Assembly: GCA_027687465.1 (NCBI GenBank)
Contig: JAQCQR010000012.1
Location: 1 to 64,000, forward strand
DNA length: 64,000 nucleotides
Direction: 5' to 3'
Source: Coriobacteriaceae bacterium AF08-21
GTDB taxonomy: Bacteria > Actinomycetota > Coriobacteriia > Coriobacteriales > Coriobacteriaceae
The position numbers and the translations under genes were made by a program. Positions 25,214-40,682 of this stretch are shown piece by piece (position 1 is the first letter of the stretch; the number at the start of each line of letters is the position of its first letter). The notes under the pieces were generated by a model. That model had not been told where the DNA came from, made no database searches, and was given only the letters and a program-made list of their open reading frames with translations.

Positions 25214-25218
25214 CGACC

Positions 25219-25228
25219 AAGAGAGGAT
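25219..25228 (-). promoter_or_regulatory. Possible fabH -10 region
   Basis: On the minus strand TATCCT lies in this stretch, between the two operator-like copies. The matching -35 region would overlap copy 2 but is not close to consensus. Confidence 0.3.
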
Positions 25229-25243
25229 AGCGCATTTCAGTCA

Positions 25244-25261
25244 TTGTTGACGTGTTAACAT
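25244..25261. promoter_or_regulatory. Operator-like repeat, copy 2
   Basis: TTGTTGACGTGTTAACAT, 48 bases from copy 1 in the same orientation, in the region shared by divergent fabH and birA. No FabT- or FapR-type repressor gene is next to the cluster, so the binding protein is unknown. Confidence 0.6.
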
Positions 25262-25354
25262 TAAATTGTCCAAATGCGACAAAGGCTTCACATTGTGTCT
25301 GTCTCTCGACACCATTGCGTTATTCACTTATTCATTAAGGAGGTAGCAGCCGCT

Positions 25355-26131
25355 ATGGATGCCCAATTAACGATAGTCGACGTAACCGGATCGACCAACG
25401 ATGACCTGCTCGAAGCAGGAAAACAAGGAGCTCCGCACGGCACAGGACTTGCCGCCCGGGCTCAGACAGCAGGACGTGGCCGGCGCGGCCACAAGTGGGA
25501 TTCAACCGCCGGCAACCTATTGCTTTCGATTGTCCTGCGTCCATGCGTTAATCCTGCAAAGTACTCTGGTCTTGCAGCCGTCAGCGGCCTAGCGGTGCTC
25601 GAGGCGCTCGAAAATCAGGGTCTTGCAAACGAGATTGGCCTCAAATGGCCCAACGATCTGGTCGCGCGAGGATGCAAGCTCGGCGGCATTCTGGTCGAGG
25701 CGGCTCGTGACAGTGAGGGCAAGCCCTTCGCCGTATGCGGCATTGGCGTCAATGTGAACTATGCGCCCCAAGAGGTGCCCGATGGCGGCCTGGCGGCAAT
25801 TGGCCTCTCGGACCTTAACGAGAACGTTCCTGCCGTCGACATGCTCCTCGATGAGGTCTATCACGCAGTTATAGACGCTGTAGATGCCTGGGCAGAGCGC
25901 CTCAACGCCAAGGAAAAAGACGCCGGTCCGATCGCGCCCGTCCACGACGAATATATCGCTCACCTCAATTGGATTAGGAAGCACGTTATCGCCCGCTCAC
26001 CCGCTGGAGACGAGCTGGCACGCGGCATCTTTAAAACCGTCGATGCCTTTGGTCGCGCGTGCATCGAAACAGAAGACGGCTTGCGATCCTTCCATTTTGA
26101 GGAGGCGTCATTGCGCCCCTTGAGTGAGTAG
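25355..26131 (+). CDS. birA: Biotin--[acetyl-CoA-carboxylase] ligase, class I
   Basis: A 258-residue biotin protein ligase without the N-terminal DNA-binding domain of class II BirA. Catalytic motifs are STNDDLLE (residues 13-20), AQTAGRGRRGHKWDS (near 40-54, the biotinyl-AMP loop) and LKWPNDLVARGCKLGGILVE (near 95-114). It attaches biotin to the Lys of AccB, encoded on the opposite strand in the fab cluster that diverges from it. With no HTH it cannot be the repressor of the shared intergenic region. ATG 25355 is preceded by AAGGAGG; the upstream extension of the frame lacks a site. Confidence 0.93.
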   Translation: MDAQLTIVDVTGSTNDDLLEAGKQGAPHGTGLAARAQTAGRGRRGHKWDSTAGNLLLSIVLRPCVNPAKYSGLAAVSGLAVLEALENQGLANEIGLKWPNDLVARGCKLGGILVEAARDSEGKPFAVCGIGVNVNYAPQEVPDGGLAAIGLSDLNENVPAVDMLLDEVYHAVIDAVDAWAERLNAKEKDAGPIAPVHDEYIAHLNWIRKHVIARSPAGDELARGIFKTVDAFGRACIETEDGLRSFHFEEASLRPLSE

Positions 26132-26190
26132 GTCGCCACAGCCAGCCGTTCGGCAGCCTTACCCGGCGATCCAAACCCATCATGCCAAAC

Positions 26191-26227
26191 AAAAGAGCCC
26201 CGCTGCCGTAATGACAGCGGGGCTCTG
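26191..26227. terminator. Bidirectional terminator between birA and rpsJ
   Basis: AGAGCCCCGCTG and CAGCGGGGCTCT form a 12-bp perfect stem preceded by an A run, placed between the convergent ends of birA and rpsJ. Confidence 0.85.
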
Positions 26228-26247
26228 TAAGCTATGAGCGATATCGC

Positions 26248-26556
26248 TTAGAGCTTGATGTCGATGTCGACGCCAGCGGGGAGGTCGAGACGCATGAGCG
26301 AATCAACGGTGCCCGAGGTGGGGTCAAGGATGTCGATGAGGCGCTTGTGGGTGCGCATCTCGAACTGCTCACGGGAGTCCTTGTTAATGTGCGGCGAGCG
26401 GATGACCGTGTACAGGTTGCGCTCGGTGGGCAGGGGGACAGGACCGGAAACGCGAGCGCCGGTCTTCTGAGCGGTCTCGACGATGAGCTTCGCGGACTGA
26501 TCGACGACCTCGTGATCATAGCCCTTGAGGCGAATGCGGATCTTCTGGGTAGCCAA
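26248..26556 (-). CDS. rpsJ: 30S ribosomal protein S10
   Basis: A 102-residue S10, also known as the antitermination factor NusE. It begins [18 protein letters not shown] and has GPVPLPTE and the HKRLIDI block. The start codon is TTG at 26556, with GGAGG ten bases upstream. In most bacteria S10 leads the S10 operon and is followed by rplC; here it is the last gene of the str operon after fusA, and rplC lies 14 kb away in another unit. Confidence 0.97.
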   Translation of the reverse strand: MATQKIRIRLKGYDHEVVDQSAKLIVETAQKTGARVSGPVPLPTERNLYTVIRSPHINKDSREQFEMRTHKRLIDILDPTSGTVDSLMRLDLPAGVDIDIKL

Positions 26557-26616
26557 CTTAAACCTCCAAAGAGTGCGAGAGATGTTCTCGCGGATTACGT
26601 AACAGGGAGCTCGAAC

Positions 26617-28716
26617 TTAGGCGTTCTTGCTCATGACCTCGTCCACGATGGACTTGGGCGCGGGCTCATAAGAGTCGAACTGCATCGTGTAGGATGCACG
26701 GCCCTGGGTCTGGGAGCGAAGGTCGGTAGCGTAACCGAACATCTCGCCCAGCGGCACCTTGGCACGGATGAGCTTGCTGTTCTTGCGATCCTCCATGCCC
26801 TCGATCTTGCCGCGGCGACCGGAGAGGTTGCCCATAACGTCGCCCATGTACTGCTCGGGGGTCTCGACCTCGACAGCCATGATCGGCTCGAGCAGCTGCG
26901 GATCGGACTTCTTGAGGGCGTCCTTGATAGCCATGGAACCGGCGATCTTAAAGGCGGCCTCGGAGGAGTCGACCTCGTGGTAAGAACCGTCGAACAGGGT
27001 GACCTTAACGTCGAGGACCGGGAAGCCGGCGATAACACCGGTGTTCAGGGCCTCCTGGATGCCCTTGTCGATGGACGGGATGTACTCCTTGGGCACGACG
27101 CCGCCGACGATAGCGTTGACGAACTCGTAGCCGAAGCCCTCCTCCATCTTCTCGAGCTTGATGACGGCGTGGCCGTACTGACCGCGACCACCGGACTGAC
27201 GGACGAACTTGCCCTCAGCCTTCTCGACGTCGTGACCAGCGGTCTCGCGGTAGGCAACCTGGGGCTTACCGACGTTAGCGTCAACCTTGAACTCGCGGAG
27301 CAGACGGTCGACGATGATCTCGAGGTGCAGCTCGCCCATGCCGGCGATGATGGTCTGGCCGGTCTCGTGGTTGGTGGACACCTGGAAGGTCGGGTCCTCC
27401 TCGGCGAGCTTGGTCAGAGCCAGGGACATCTTGTCCTGCTCGGCCTTGGTCTTGGGCTCGATGGCAACGTCAATAACGGGCTTAGCGAACTCGATCTTCT
27501 CGAGGACGATCTCCTTGCCCTCGGCGCACAGGGTGTCACCGGTGGTGGAGTTCTTGAAGCCGACGCAAGCGACGATGTCGCCGGCGGCAGCGTCGTCACG
27601 GTCGATACGCTCGGCGGCGTTCATCTCGAGGATGCGGCCGAGGCGCTCGCGCTGACCGTTGGAAGCGTTGACAACGTAGGAGCCGGACTCGGCGCGGCCG
27701 GAGTAAACGCGGACGTAGGTGAGCTTACCGACGAACGGGTCGGTCATGATCTTGAAGACCAGGCCGGAGAAGGGCTCGTCGAAGGAAGGATGACGCTGAA
27801 TCTCCTCGCCGGTGTCCGGATCGGTACCGGTGACGGCCTCGACGTCAAGCGGGCTGGGCAGGTAGTCGACGACAGCGTCGAGCAGCTCCTGAACGCCCTT
27901 GTTCTTGTAGGCGGAACCCACGAAGACGAGGTTGAGCTCGTTGGCCAGAACGCCCTTGCGCAGAGCAGCCTTGAGCTCCTCGACGGTGAAGTCCTCCTCC
28001 ATGAGGATCTTCTCCATGAGCTCGTCGTCAAAGCTGGCAGCAGCGTCGAGGAGCTCCTCGCGCTTGGTGGCAGCGATGTCGGCAAACTCAGCCGGGATCT
28101 CGTCCATCGGCTCGGGGTAGGTCATACCCTTCTCGTCGGCCTTGAAGTCCCATGCAGTCATGGTGACCAGGTCGATGACGCCCCAGAAGTTGTCCTCGGC
28201 GCCCATCGGGACCTGAGCGGCCACGGCGTTGGCGTCGAGACGATCCTTCATGGTCTCGATAGCGTTGAAGAAGTCAGCGCCCACGCGGTCATACTTGTTG
28301 ATGAAGGCGATGCGGGGGACGTTGAAGGTAGAAGCCTGACGCCAAACGGTCTCAGACTGGGGCTGAACGCCGGCAACGGCGTCGAAGACGGCGACAGCGC
28401 CATCGAGGACGCGCAGGCAGCGCTCGACCTCGGCGGTGAAGTCAACGTGGCCCGGGGTGTCGATGATCTGGATGCGGTAGTCCTTACCGTCCTTGTTCCA
28501 GAAGCACGTGGTAGCAGCGGAGGTAATGGTTACGCCGCGCTCCTGCTCCTGAACCATCCAGTCCATGGTGGCAGCGCCCTCATGGACCTCACCGATCTTG
28601 TGGGTCTTACCGGTGTAGTAAAGAATACGCTCGGTCGTGGTGGTCTTACCGGCATCGATGTGAGCCATGATGCCGATGTTACGGGTATCGGAAAGCTTGT
28701 ACTTAGGCTTAGCCAT
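26617..28716 (-). CDS. fusA: Elongation factor G
   Basis: A 699-residue translational GTPase that drives translocation. G1 is [13 protein letters not shown] (near 19-31), switch I contains [11 protein letters not shown]3 is DTPGHVDF (near 88-95), and G4 is NKYD, a variant of NKMD (near 142). Domains II-V follow with normal length, including the HEVDSSE and GRRGKIEGM regions. tuf, which commonly follows fusA, is missing: only 60 bases separate fusA from rpsJ. Confidence 0.98.
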   Translation of the reverse strand: MAKPKYKLSDTRNIGIMAHIDAGKTTTTERILYYTGKTHKIGEVHEGAATMDWMVQEQERGVTITSAATTCFWNKDGKDYRIQIIDTPGHVDFTAEVERCLRVLDGAVAVFDAVAGVQPQSETVWRQASTFNVPRIAFINKYDRVGADFFNAIETMKDRLDANAVAAQVPMGAEDNFWGVIDLVTMTAWDFKADEKGMTYPEPMDEIPAEFADIAATKREELLDAAASFDDELMEKILMEEDFTVEELKAALRKGVLANELNLVFVGSAYKNKGVQELLDAVVDYLPSPLDVEAVTGTDPDTGEEIQRHPSFDEPFSGLVFKIMTDPFVGKLTYVRVYSGRAESGSYVVNASNGQRERLGRILEMNAAERIDRDDAAAGDIVACVGFKNSTTGDTLCAEGKEIVLEKIEFAKPVIDVAIEPKTKAEQDKMSLALTKLAEEDPTFQVSTNHETGQTIIAGMGELHLEIIVDRLLREFKVDANVGKPQVAYRETAGHDVEKAEGKFVRQSGGRGQYGHAVIKLEKMEEGFGYEFVNAIVGGVVPKEYIPSIDKGIQEALNTGVIAGFPVLDVKVTLFDGSYHEVDSSEAAFKIAGSMAIKDALKKSDPQLLEPIMAVEVETPEQYMGDVMGNLSGRRGKIEGMEDRKNSKLIRAKVPLGEMFGYATDLRSQTQGRASYTMQFDSYEPAPKSIVDEVMSKNA

Positions 28717-28735
28717 GTTAGTTCCTTACCTTAAC

Positions 28736-29209
28736 TTACCAACGATAGTGAGAGAACGCGCGGTTGGCCTCGGCCATCTTGAAGACGTCCTCACGCTTCT
28801 TGACGGAAGCGCCCAGGCCGTTGGAAGCGTCGAGGATCTCGTTGGCGAGACGCTCGGCCATGGTCTTCTCCTTGCGAGCGCGGGAGAAGTTGACGATCCA
28901 GCGGATACCCAGAGCGGTGGAACGACGGGAGTTGACCTCCATCGGGACCTGATAGGTAGCGCCACCGACACGCTTGGGCTTAACCTCGAGCGTGGGCTTG
29001 ACGTTGTCCATAGCCTTCTTGAAGGTAGCGAGAGCGTCGCCACCCTCGGACTTCTCGGCAACGATCTCGAAAGCGGTGTAAACGATGCGCTCAGCGGTGG
29101 CCTTCTTGCCGTCAAGAAGGACCTTGTTGATGAGCTGAGTCACCAGGCGGTTGTTGTAAACGGCGTCAGGCTGAACCTCACGACGATTAGCTGCTGCACG
29201 ACGCGGCAT
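28736..29209 (-). CDS. rpsG: 30S ribosomal protein S7
   Basis: A 157-residue S7 that organises the 30S head. The N-terminus [15 protein letters not shown] and the blocks [24 protein letters not shown] (key part [14 protein letters not shown]) and [14 protein letters not shown] are conserved. The ATG has an AAGGAGA site. It lies 73 bases after rpsL and 19 bases before fusA. Confidence 0.97.
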   Translation of the reverse strand: MPRRAAANRREVQPDAVYNNRLVTQLINKVLLDGKKATAERIVYTAFEIVAEKSEGGDALATFKKAMDNVKPTLEVKPKRVGGATYQVPMEVNSRRSTALGIRWIVNFSRARKEKTMAERLANEILDASNGLGASVKKREDVFKMAEANRAFSHYRW

Positions 29210-29282
29210 GTGAAATCTCCTTAAGTGTCTACCGTGCGGCGCTTAGGCGGCACACGGCGAAAGTATCAAAACGTTATCTGGC

Positions 29283-29660
29283 TTATTTAGCCTTGGGGCG
29301 CTTAGCACCGTACTTGGAACGGGCCTGCATACGGTTCTGGACCGGAGCAGCGTCGTAGGCGCCACGGATGACGTGATAACGGACACCAGGGAGGTCACGG
29401 ACACGACCGCCGCGGACGAGCACGATGGAGTGCTCCTGCAGGTTGTGGCCCTCACCCGGGATGTAAGCAGTAACTTCGATGCCGTTGACAAGGCGAACAC
29501 GGGCAACCTTACGAAGAGCCGAGTTCGGCTTCTTGGGGCTCGTGGTGAAGACGCGGGTGCACACGCCGCGCTTCTGGGAGTTGTGCTGCAGAGCAGCGTT
29601 CTTGGACTTCTTGGGCACGGAACGACGGCCCTGGCGAACCAGCTGGTTAATAGTAGGCAA
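29283..29660 (-). CDS. rpsL: 30S ribosomal protein S12
   Basis: A 125-residue S12 of the decoding centre. It begins [14 protein letters not shown]. The streptomycin-resistance region reads [17 protein letters not shown], with the wild-type Lys residues (PKKPNS) present, and [10 protein letters not shown] and [15 protein letters not shown] follow. The start codon is TTG at 29660, with AAGGAG spaced eight bases. It leads the str operon and has a promoter at 29754-29782. Confidence 0.97.
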   Translation of the reverse strand: MPTINQLVRQGRRSVPKKSKNAALQHNSQKRGVCTRVFTTSPKKPNSALRKVARVRLVNGIEVTAYIPGEGHNLQEHSIVLVRGGRVRDLPGVRYHVIRGAYDAAPVQNRMQARSKYGAKRPKAK

Positions 29661-29753
29661 AGCGTACTCCTTCTCGAATGATTCCAGCTTTCTGTAAAGT
29701 GCAACGGCTTGAATCGAGGGGTCAGCATCCCCCTACGAAACACGCAGTTCGAT

Positions 29754-29782
29754 AGGATACGTGGCGTTAGCTGTGCCGTCAA
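29754..29782 (-). promoter_or_regulatory. Promoter of the str operon
   Basis: On the minus strand TTGACG (29777-29782) is followed after 17 bases by TATCCT (29754-29759), giving a 5' leader of about 90 bases before rpsL. Confidence 0.65.
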
Positions 29783-29787
29783 CAGAC

Positions 29788-29806
29788 CACGCCGCCGGGC
29801 GTATCC
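29788..29806 (-). promoter_or_regulatory. Ribosomal-operon motif, copy 3 (before rpsL)
   Basis: On the minus strand this reads GGATACGCCCGGCGGCGTG, five bases upstream of the -35 hexamer of the str promoter. It matches the copies at 10651 and 12516. Confidence 0.55.
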
Positions 29807-29860
29807 CAAAATTGGCACATTTCCGCAAAGCCTACACAAAAGGAATCCCCTCCTGTGCGC

Positions 29861-30015
29861 GCTGGCGGATCCCCGGCCCGGGCGGCCCGCTGTTTAAGTT
29901 TGCTGCTCTACAGTCCTGCGCAAGACGGAAAGCACATTAAGTGCTTTCCTTTGCGTGCGGAACTCGCGACAAACTTAACCCCGCGCCGCCCGGACCGGGA
30001 ATCCGACGCGCTCGT
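29861..30015. repeat. Long hairpin element, copy B (85-base core)
   Basis: The core 29894-29978 is identical over all 85 bases to copy A. The outer arms (about 29861-29893 and 29979-30015) pair imperfectly, for example CGGATCCCCGG against CCGGGAATCCG, and are unrelated in sequence to the outer arms of copy A. It lies upstream of the str promoter. Confidence 0.8.
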
Positions 30016-30030
30016 CGGGGCAACGTTACC

Positions 30031-30065
30031 TGCCAAAAAGGGACAGGTTTGTTTTGGTCGGTTTT
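30031..30065. repeat. Inverted repeat pair flanking the sigma-factor locus, left copy
   Basis: TGCCAAAAAGGGACAGGTTT and the following 15 bases recur, inverted, at 31978-32012 with 3 differences in 35. The unit itself has CCAAAA/TTTTGG arms around a GGGACAGG loop, like the hairpins at 3938 and 6429. Confidence 0.65.
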
Positions 30066-30131
30066 ATCTGCGGAAACGTCGCGCTCCAGCGGTGATCCGC
30101 CCTCATCTGTCATAGGGAAATTGGCGGCGCT

Positions 30132-30260
30132 TTCGGAAGTATGCGGCAAATTCTGGACCTGCCGAGCACGCCGGGGTTTTGCGATAATAAACCCGCAGGT
30201 AGAGCGCTTGAGCATATGCAGTGTGGTCGGCCCATCGAGATTTTGCCGCATACTTCCGAA
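30132..30260. repeat. 19-bp perfect inverted repeat with 91-base interior
   Basis: TTCGGAAGTATGCGGCAAA (30132-30150) is the exact complement of 30242-30260. Inside are further short pairs such as ACCTGC/GCAGGT. It lies downstream of the 30342 gene. No open frame of note is within it. It could be a small non-autonomous element or an RNA structure. The 681-base gap 29661-30341 is filled by the str leader, hairpin copy B, this repeat and a terminator. Confidence 0.7.
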
Positions 30261-30307
30261 ATTCAGGCGAATATCGCTCAAAATAACCGTCCATATAACG
30301 CAAAATA

Positions 30308-30334
30308 GGCCGCTTCCCCTAGTAGGAAGCGGCC
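30308..30334 (-). terminator. Terminator after the sigma-partner gene
   Basis: GGCCGCTTCC and GGAAGCGGCC form a 10-bp stem; on the minus strand TATTTT follows. It lies 8 bases after the stop of the 30342 gene. Confidence 0.75.
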
Positions 30335-30341
30335 CCAAATC

Positions 30342-31418
30342 TTACGAATAGACGATGGTAAAGGGTTCCGACGTTTCGGCGCCTCCTGTTGAAGTGCAGC
30401 GTGTGCCCTCAAGCGTTACTGAGACCACTTGGTCGACATCAATCAACTTCGTTGGCACCCAGATGTTCTCTCCGCTATTGCGCGTATAAGAAAAATATAA
30501 GTTGAACGCCCCTGCGTCGTCATCTTCGATAATCTGCTCCGATCCATCCTTGTAGGTAACCGTCAACTTCTTCGTGACTGCGTCAATGCCCAGATCATCG
30601 ATGTGCGTCTGGATGGAAAACGGGCTGATCTCGAGAGGCGAGTCATCGGAGCGGAGTTCCTTAGTATCGACGTACGCTCCAACGCTAAACTCGGGCGTCG
30701 ATGCCTCGAACGGCTTCGCATCCTCTCCTTCGCCCTCGGTCCACGAGATATTCCAGGTGACCGCATGTTGAAAACCTCGCTCGCGATCCATAGAAGCAAA
30801 GTACATCGTGCCATTAATGACAGTATCGCTTGATGTGTCCTTATCAATGGTGCAGCGTGTATCAGCCCATTCCTCGCCGAAGTTCATGCTGGGCGTACCG
30901 ATGCCTTGTTCTTCTTCACCATAGAGAACAAGTTCGCCTGTCTCTGCTGCCGGCTTGTAGTAGTTAACGCCATTCGGATTGGACAATGTAAACGTCACAG
31001 CACCGCAACCGTTCTCGTCGATTGCCATCTCATGAATGTCGAGCGTATAGCCGTTGCCCTCGACGGACAGATTGACCTTCTGGACTGCACCCTCCAGGCT
31101 TTGGGGCGCGATACCATCACCAAACTCTCTGGTGTAGGTATATTTCGTCCCCGACGAGCCGCCATTTGTCCAGGTAACGGACTCTCCGTTGCCATGGTTT
31201 CCCCAGGCACAGGCAAAATAGCTGGAATTGACAACAGCGTAGGCGACCCCTCCGGTCGCCAGCACTCCGGCAAGACATCCGATTACGGCAACATACAGAG
31301 GCTTCGCGTGACCCTTTCGGCGAAGCGGCTCGCCAGCAGCGGCATAAAGAACACGGTCAGCAAGATCGCTATCGGCTTGGACGGACTCGAAGGCCTGCTT
31401 GATTTGGTTGGATTTCAC
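30342..31418 (-). CDS. Membrane-anchored probable anti-sigma / DUF4179-like protein
   Basis: A 358-residue protein with a short cytoplasmic N-terminus (1-38), one transmembrane segment (about 40-63, PLYVAVIGCLAGVLATGG) and a long Asp/Glu- and Thr-rich external domain. The layout is that of anti-sigma or DUF4179-type proteins paired with ECF sigma factors; I recognise no specific binding motif. The GTG start at 31418 lies 50 bases inside the sigma gene, with AGGAGGG six bases before it, so translation is coupled. It probably holds the sigma factor at the membrane until an external signal arrives, but this is inferred from arrangement only. Confidence 0.65.
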   Translation of the reverse strand: MKSNQIKQAFESVQADSDLADRVLYAAAGEPLRRKGHAKPLYVAVIGCLAGVLATGGVAYAVVNSSYFACAWGNHGNGESVTWTNGGSSGTKYTYTREFGDGIAPQSLEGAVQKVNLSVEGNGYTLDIHEMAIDENGCGAVTFTLSNPNGVNYYKPAAETGELVLYGEEEQGIGTPSMNFGEEWADTRCTIDKDTSSDTVINGTMYFASMDRERGFQHAVTWNISWTEGEGEDAKPFEASTPEFSVGAYVDTKELRSDDSPLEISPFSIQTHIDDLGIDAVTKKLTVTYKDGSEQIIEDDDAGAFNLYFSYTRNSGENIWVPTKLIDVDQVVSVTLEGTRCTSTGGAETSEPFTIVYS

Positions 31419-31887
31419 TGTCGCCCTCCTCTAGGATGAACTTGAGTTTCGATCGACCGCGAGCTAAACGCGTTCGAACGGTCGCGGCTGGCACATGCAG
31501 TAACTCGGCAATCTCTGAGGTCGAAAAGCCCAGATAGTAATAGAGCACAATGGGAACGCGGAATCGCTCCGGAAGTCGCATAACGTCTGACAGGACCGCC
31601 TTGGTCTCATCCTGCGCTGTCGAAAGCGACTCGGCCAGGTTCTCAATATCCTCCACACGCCTCCATGGCTTTCGAAAGAGCGATTTGCATTCATTGATCG
31701 TGACCCGGATAAGCCATCGACGAAGATGTTCCCAGCTTTCAAATTGCGCATCGCTTTTGAGTAACTTCAGAAAGACGTCTTGAGCGACATCATCGGCGTC
31801 AGCACGATCGCGCAGATACGTCAATGCGATTCGAAACACGACATCCCGGTGATCTTCGACTGCCTGTCTAAAAGCTTGTTCTTCCAT
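31369..31887 (-). CDS. ECF-type RNA polymerase sigma factor
   Basis: A 172-residue sigma-70 family factor of the extracytoplasmic class, with regions 2 and 4 only. Region 2 contains the helix 2.2 motif YLRDRADADDVAQDVFLKLL (near residues 26-45). Region 4 has VPIVLYYYLGFSTSEIAELL (near 112-131) followed by VPAATVRTRLARGRSKL, a typical helix-turn-helix. The ATG at 31887 has a GGGAGG site; a GTG two codons earlier lies within it. An ECF-like promoter stands 49 bases upstream, suggesting autoregulation. Its 3' end overlaps the membrane protein gene by 50 bases. Confidence 0.92.
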   Translation of the reverse strand: MEEQAFRQAVEDHRDVVFRIALTYLRDRADADDVAQDVFLKLLKSDAQFESWEHLRRWLIRVTINECKSLFRKPWRRVEDIENLAESLSTAQDETKAVLSDVMRLPERFRVPIVLYYYLGFSTSEIAELLHVPAATVRTRLARGRSKLKFILEEGDSEIQPNQAGLRVRPSR

Positions 31888-31935
31888 AATCACCTCCCGG
31901 TGACGTTAATGGTTCTCGATGAGGCCCTCACCATA

Positions 31936-31964
31936 GATACGCTTTGACCGAACGGAATGTTTCA
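31936..31964 (-). promoter_or_regulatory. ECF-type autoregulatory promoter
   Basis: On the minus strand TGAAAC (31959-31964) and CGTATC (31936-31941) are separated by 17 bases. This resembles the TGAAAC / CGTA promoters recognised by sigma-W-like ECF factors and lies directly before the ECF gene. Confidence 0.55.
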
Positions 31965-31977
31965 AATTCAAGCAGGA

Positions 31978-32012
31978 AAAACCTACCAAAATAAACCCGT
32001 CCCTTTTTGGCA
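31978..32012. repeat. Inverted repeat pair flanking the sigma-factor locus, right copy
   Basis: The complement of this segment matches 30031-30065 at 32 of 35 positions. The two copies bracket the sigma and partner genes (30342-31887). Confidence 0.65.
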
Positions 32013-32053
32013 AGGGATCAACGGAACGCAACAGGTTGAGCATACGCAAGCGA

Positions 32054-32153
32054 GCGGCCCCCAGAGCGTACAAGGTGGCATGAAAAAGGCAGGGCATTGA
32101 CCTTTTGGTCATGCCCTGCCTTTTGAATGACAGATTGTAGCTCTGGGGGCCGC
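32054..32153. terminator. Nested hairpin: rpoC operon terminator within longer arms
   Basis: Inner stem AAAAGGCAGGGCAT (32084-32097) with ATGCCCTGCCTTTT (32111-32124) is flanked by A and T runs and can terminate in both directions. It lies inside an outer pair, GCGGCCCCCAGAGC (32054-32067) with GCTCTGGGGGCCGC (32140-32153), perfectly complementary. Confidence 0.8.
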
Positions 32154-32169
32154 GCAGCGACGGAGGTCG

Positions 32170-32191
32170 CCGCCGTTCGTTAGAACGGCGG
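32170..32191 (-). terminator. Small hairpin after rpoC
   Basis: CCGCCGTTC and GAACGGCGG with a GTTA loop lie 6 bases beyond the rpoC stop. It lacks a T-tract and may protect the mRNA end or add to the terminator further on. Confidence 0.5.
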
Positions 32192-32197
32192 AACTAG

Positions 32198-36676
<4,479 letters not shown>

Positions 36677-36682
36677 AGTCAA

Positions 36683-40174
<3,492 letters not shown>

Positions 40175-40247
40175 CAGGTTTTTCCTCCTTCACGGAAATG
40201 CTCGGTGGGTTGGCGAGGCATAGCTTCGCCAGTTATCGCAACCTAAT

Positions 40248-40275
40248 AGTTTATCAGGTACCGACCGTTGGGCAA
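40248..40275 (-). promoter_or_regulatory. Possible rpoBC promoter
   Basis: On the minus strand TTGCCC (40270-40275) and TAAACT (40248-40253) are 16 bases apart. The leader contains a small hairpin TGGCGA...TTCGCCA (40211-40231). Confidence 0.4.
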
Positions 40276-40436
40276 GAAAAGCCTTGACGCGATTGAGTTT
40301 TTGGAGTAGCAAAGTTTTTCGACAGAAAAGATGCAGGTAAATCGGTGTGCATCGAACATCTGTTCATATATTTTCTGTGAACAGAGCTGCTGATGCGCGC
40401 CGCTGAATGGCGGAATGGCGGCGAGGGTTGGCCGGG

Positions 40437-40609
40437 CGGAAACTGTGTCCCGTTTTGAGGCCCCAAACTGGGACGCAGCTTCCGATTGAGCCCTGTTTGG
40501 GAAACTGCATCCCGTTCTGAGCCGATATTCCGGGTCGTAGTTTCCGCTAGAGGCCCCAACCGGAAAGCGCATCCCAGAATTCGGCCGAATTGCGGGTCGC
40601 AGTTTCCGG
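40437..40609. repeat. Three tandem imperfect hairpins of a GGAAACTG...GGGTCGCAGTTTCC type
   Basis: Units at 40437-40484, 40500-40546 and 40561-40609 each consist of a left arm such as GGAAACTGCATCCC and a partly complementary right arm such as GGGTCGTAGTTTCC, with about 20 bases between. Loops differ. The array lies between galU and rpoB. The 508-base gap 40175-40682 contains the rpoBC promoter, this array and the galU terminator; 40276-40436 shows nothing recognisable. Confidence 0.7.
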
Positions 40610-40630
40610 AGCCAAGCTGCGACGCGCATA

Positions 40631-40663
40631 AAAAACGGGCGCGAACCGAGGTCCACGCCCGTA
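40631..40663 (-). terminator. galU terminator
   Basis: ACGGGCG and CGCCCGT form the stem; on the minus strand it is followed by TTTTT. It is 20 bases after the galU stop. Confidence 0.8.
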
Positions 40664-40682
40664 AATGTCGGTGCCCGATGGC

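Noticed and set aside
25196..25261. BirA (biotin) operator between fabH and birA
   Set aside because: The BirA here lacks a helix-turn-helix domain, and the repeats are direct with 48-base spacing, unlike the known BirA inverted-repeat box.
26347..28734. A 795-codon open frame antisense to fusA and rpsJ
   Set aside because: Leu/Val/Gly/Asp-rich shadow translation of EF-G with no motifs.
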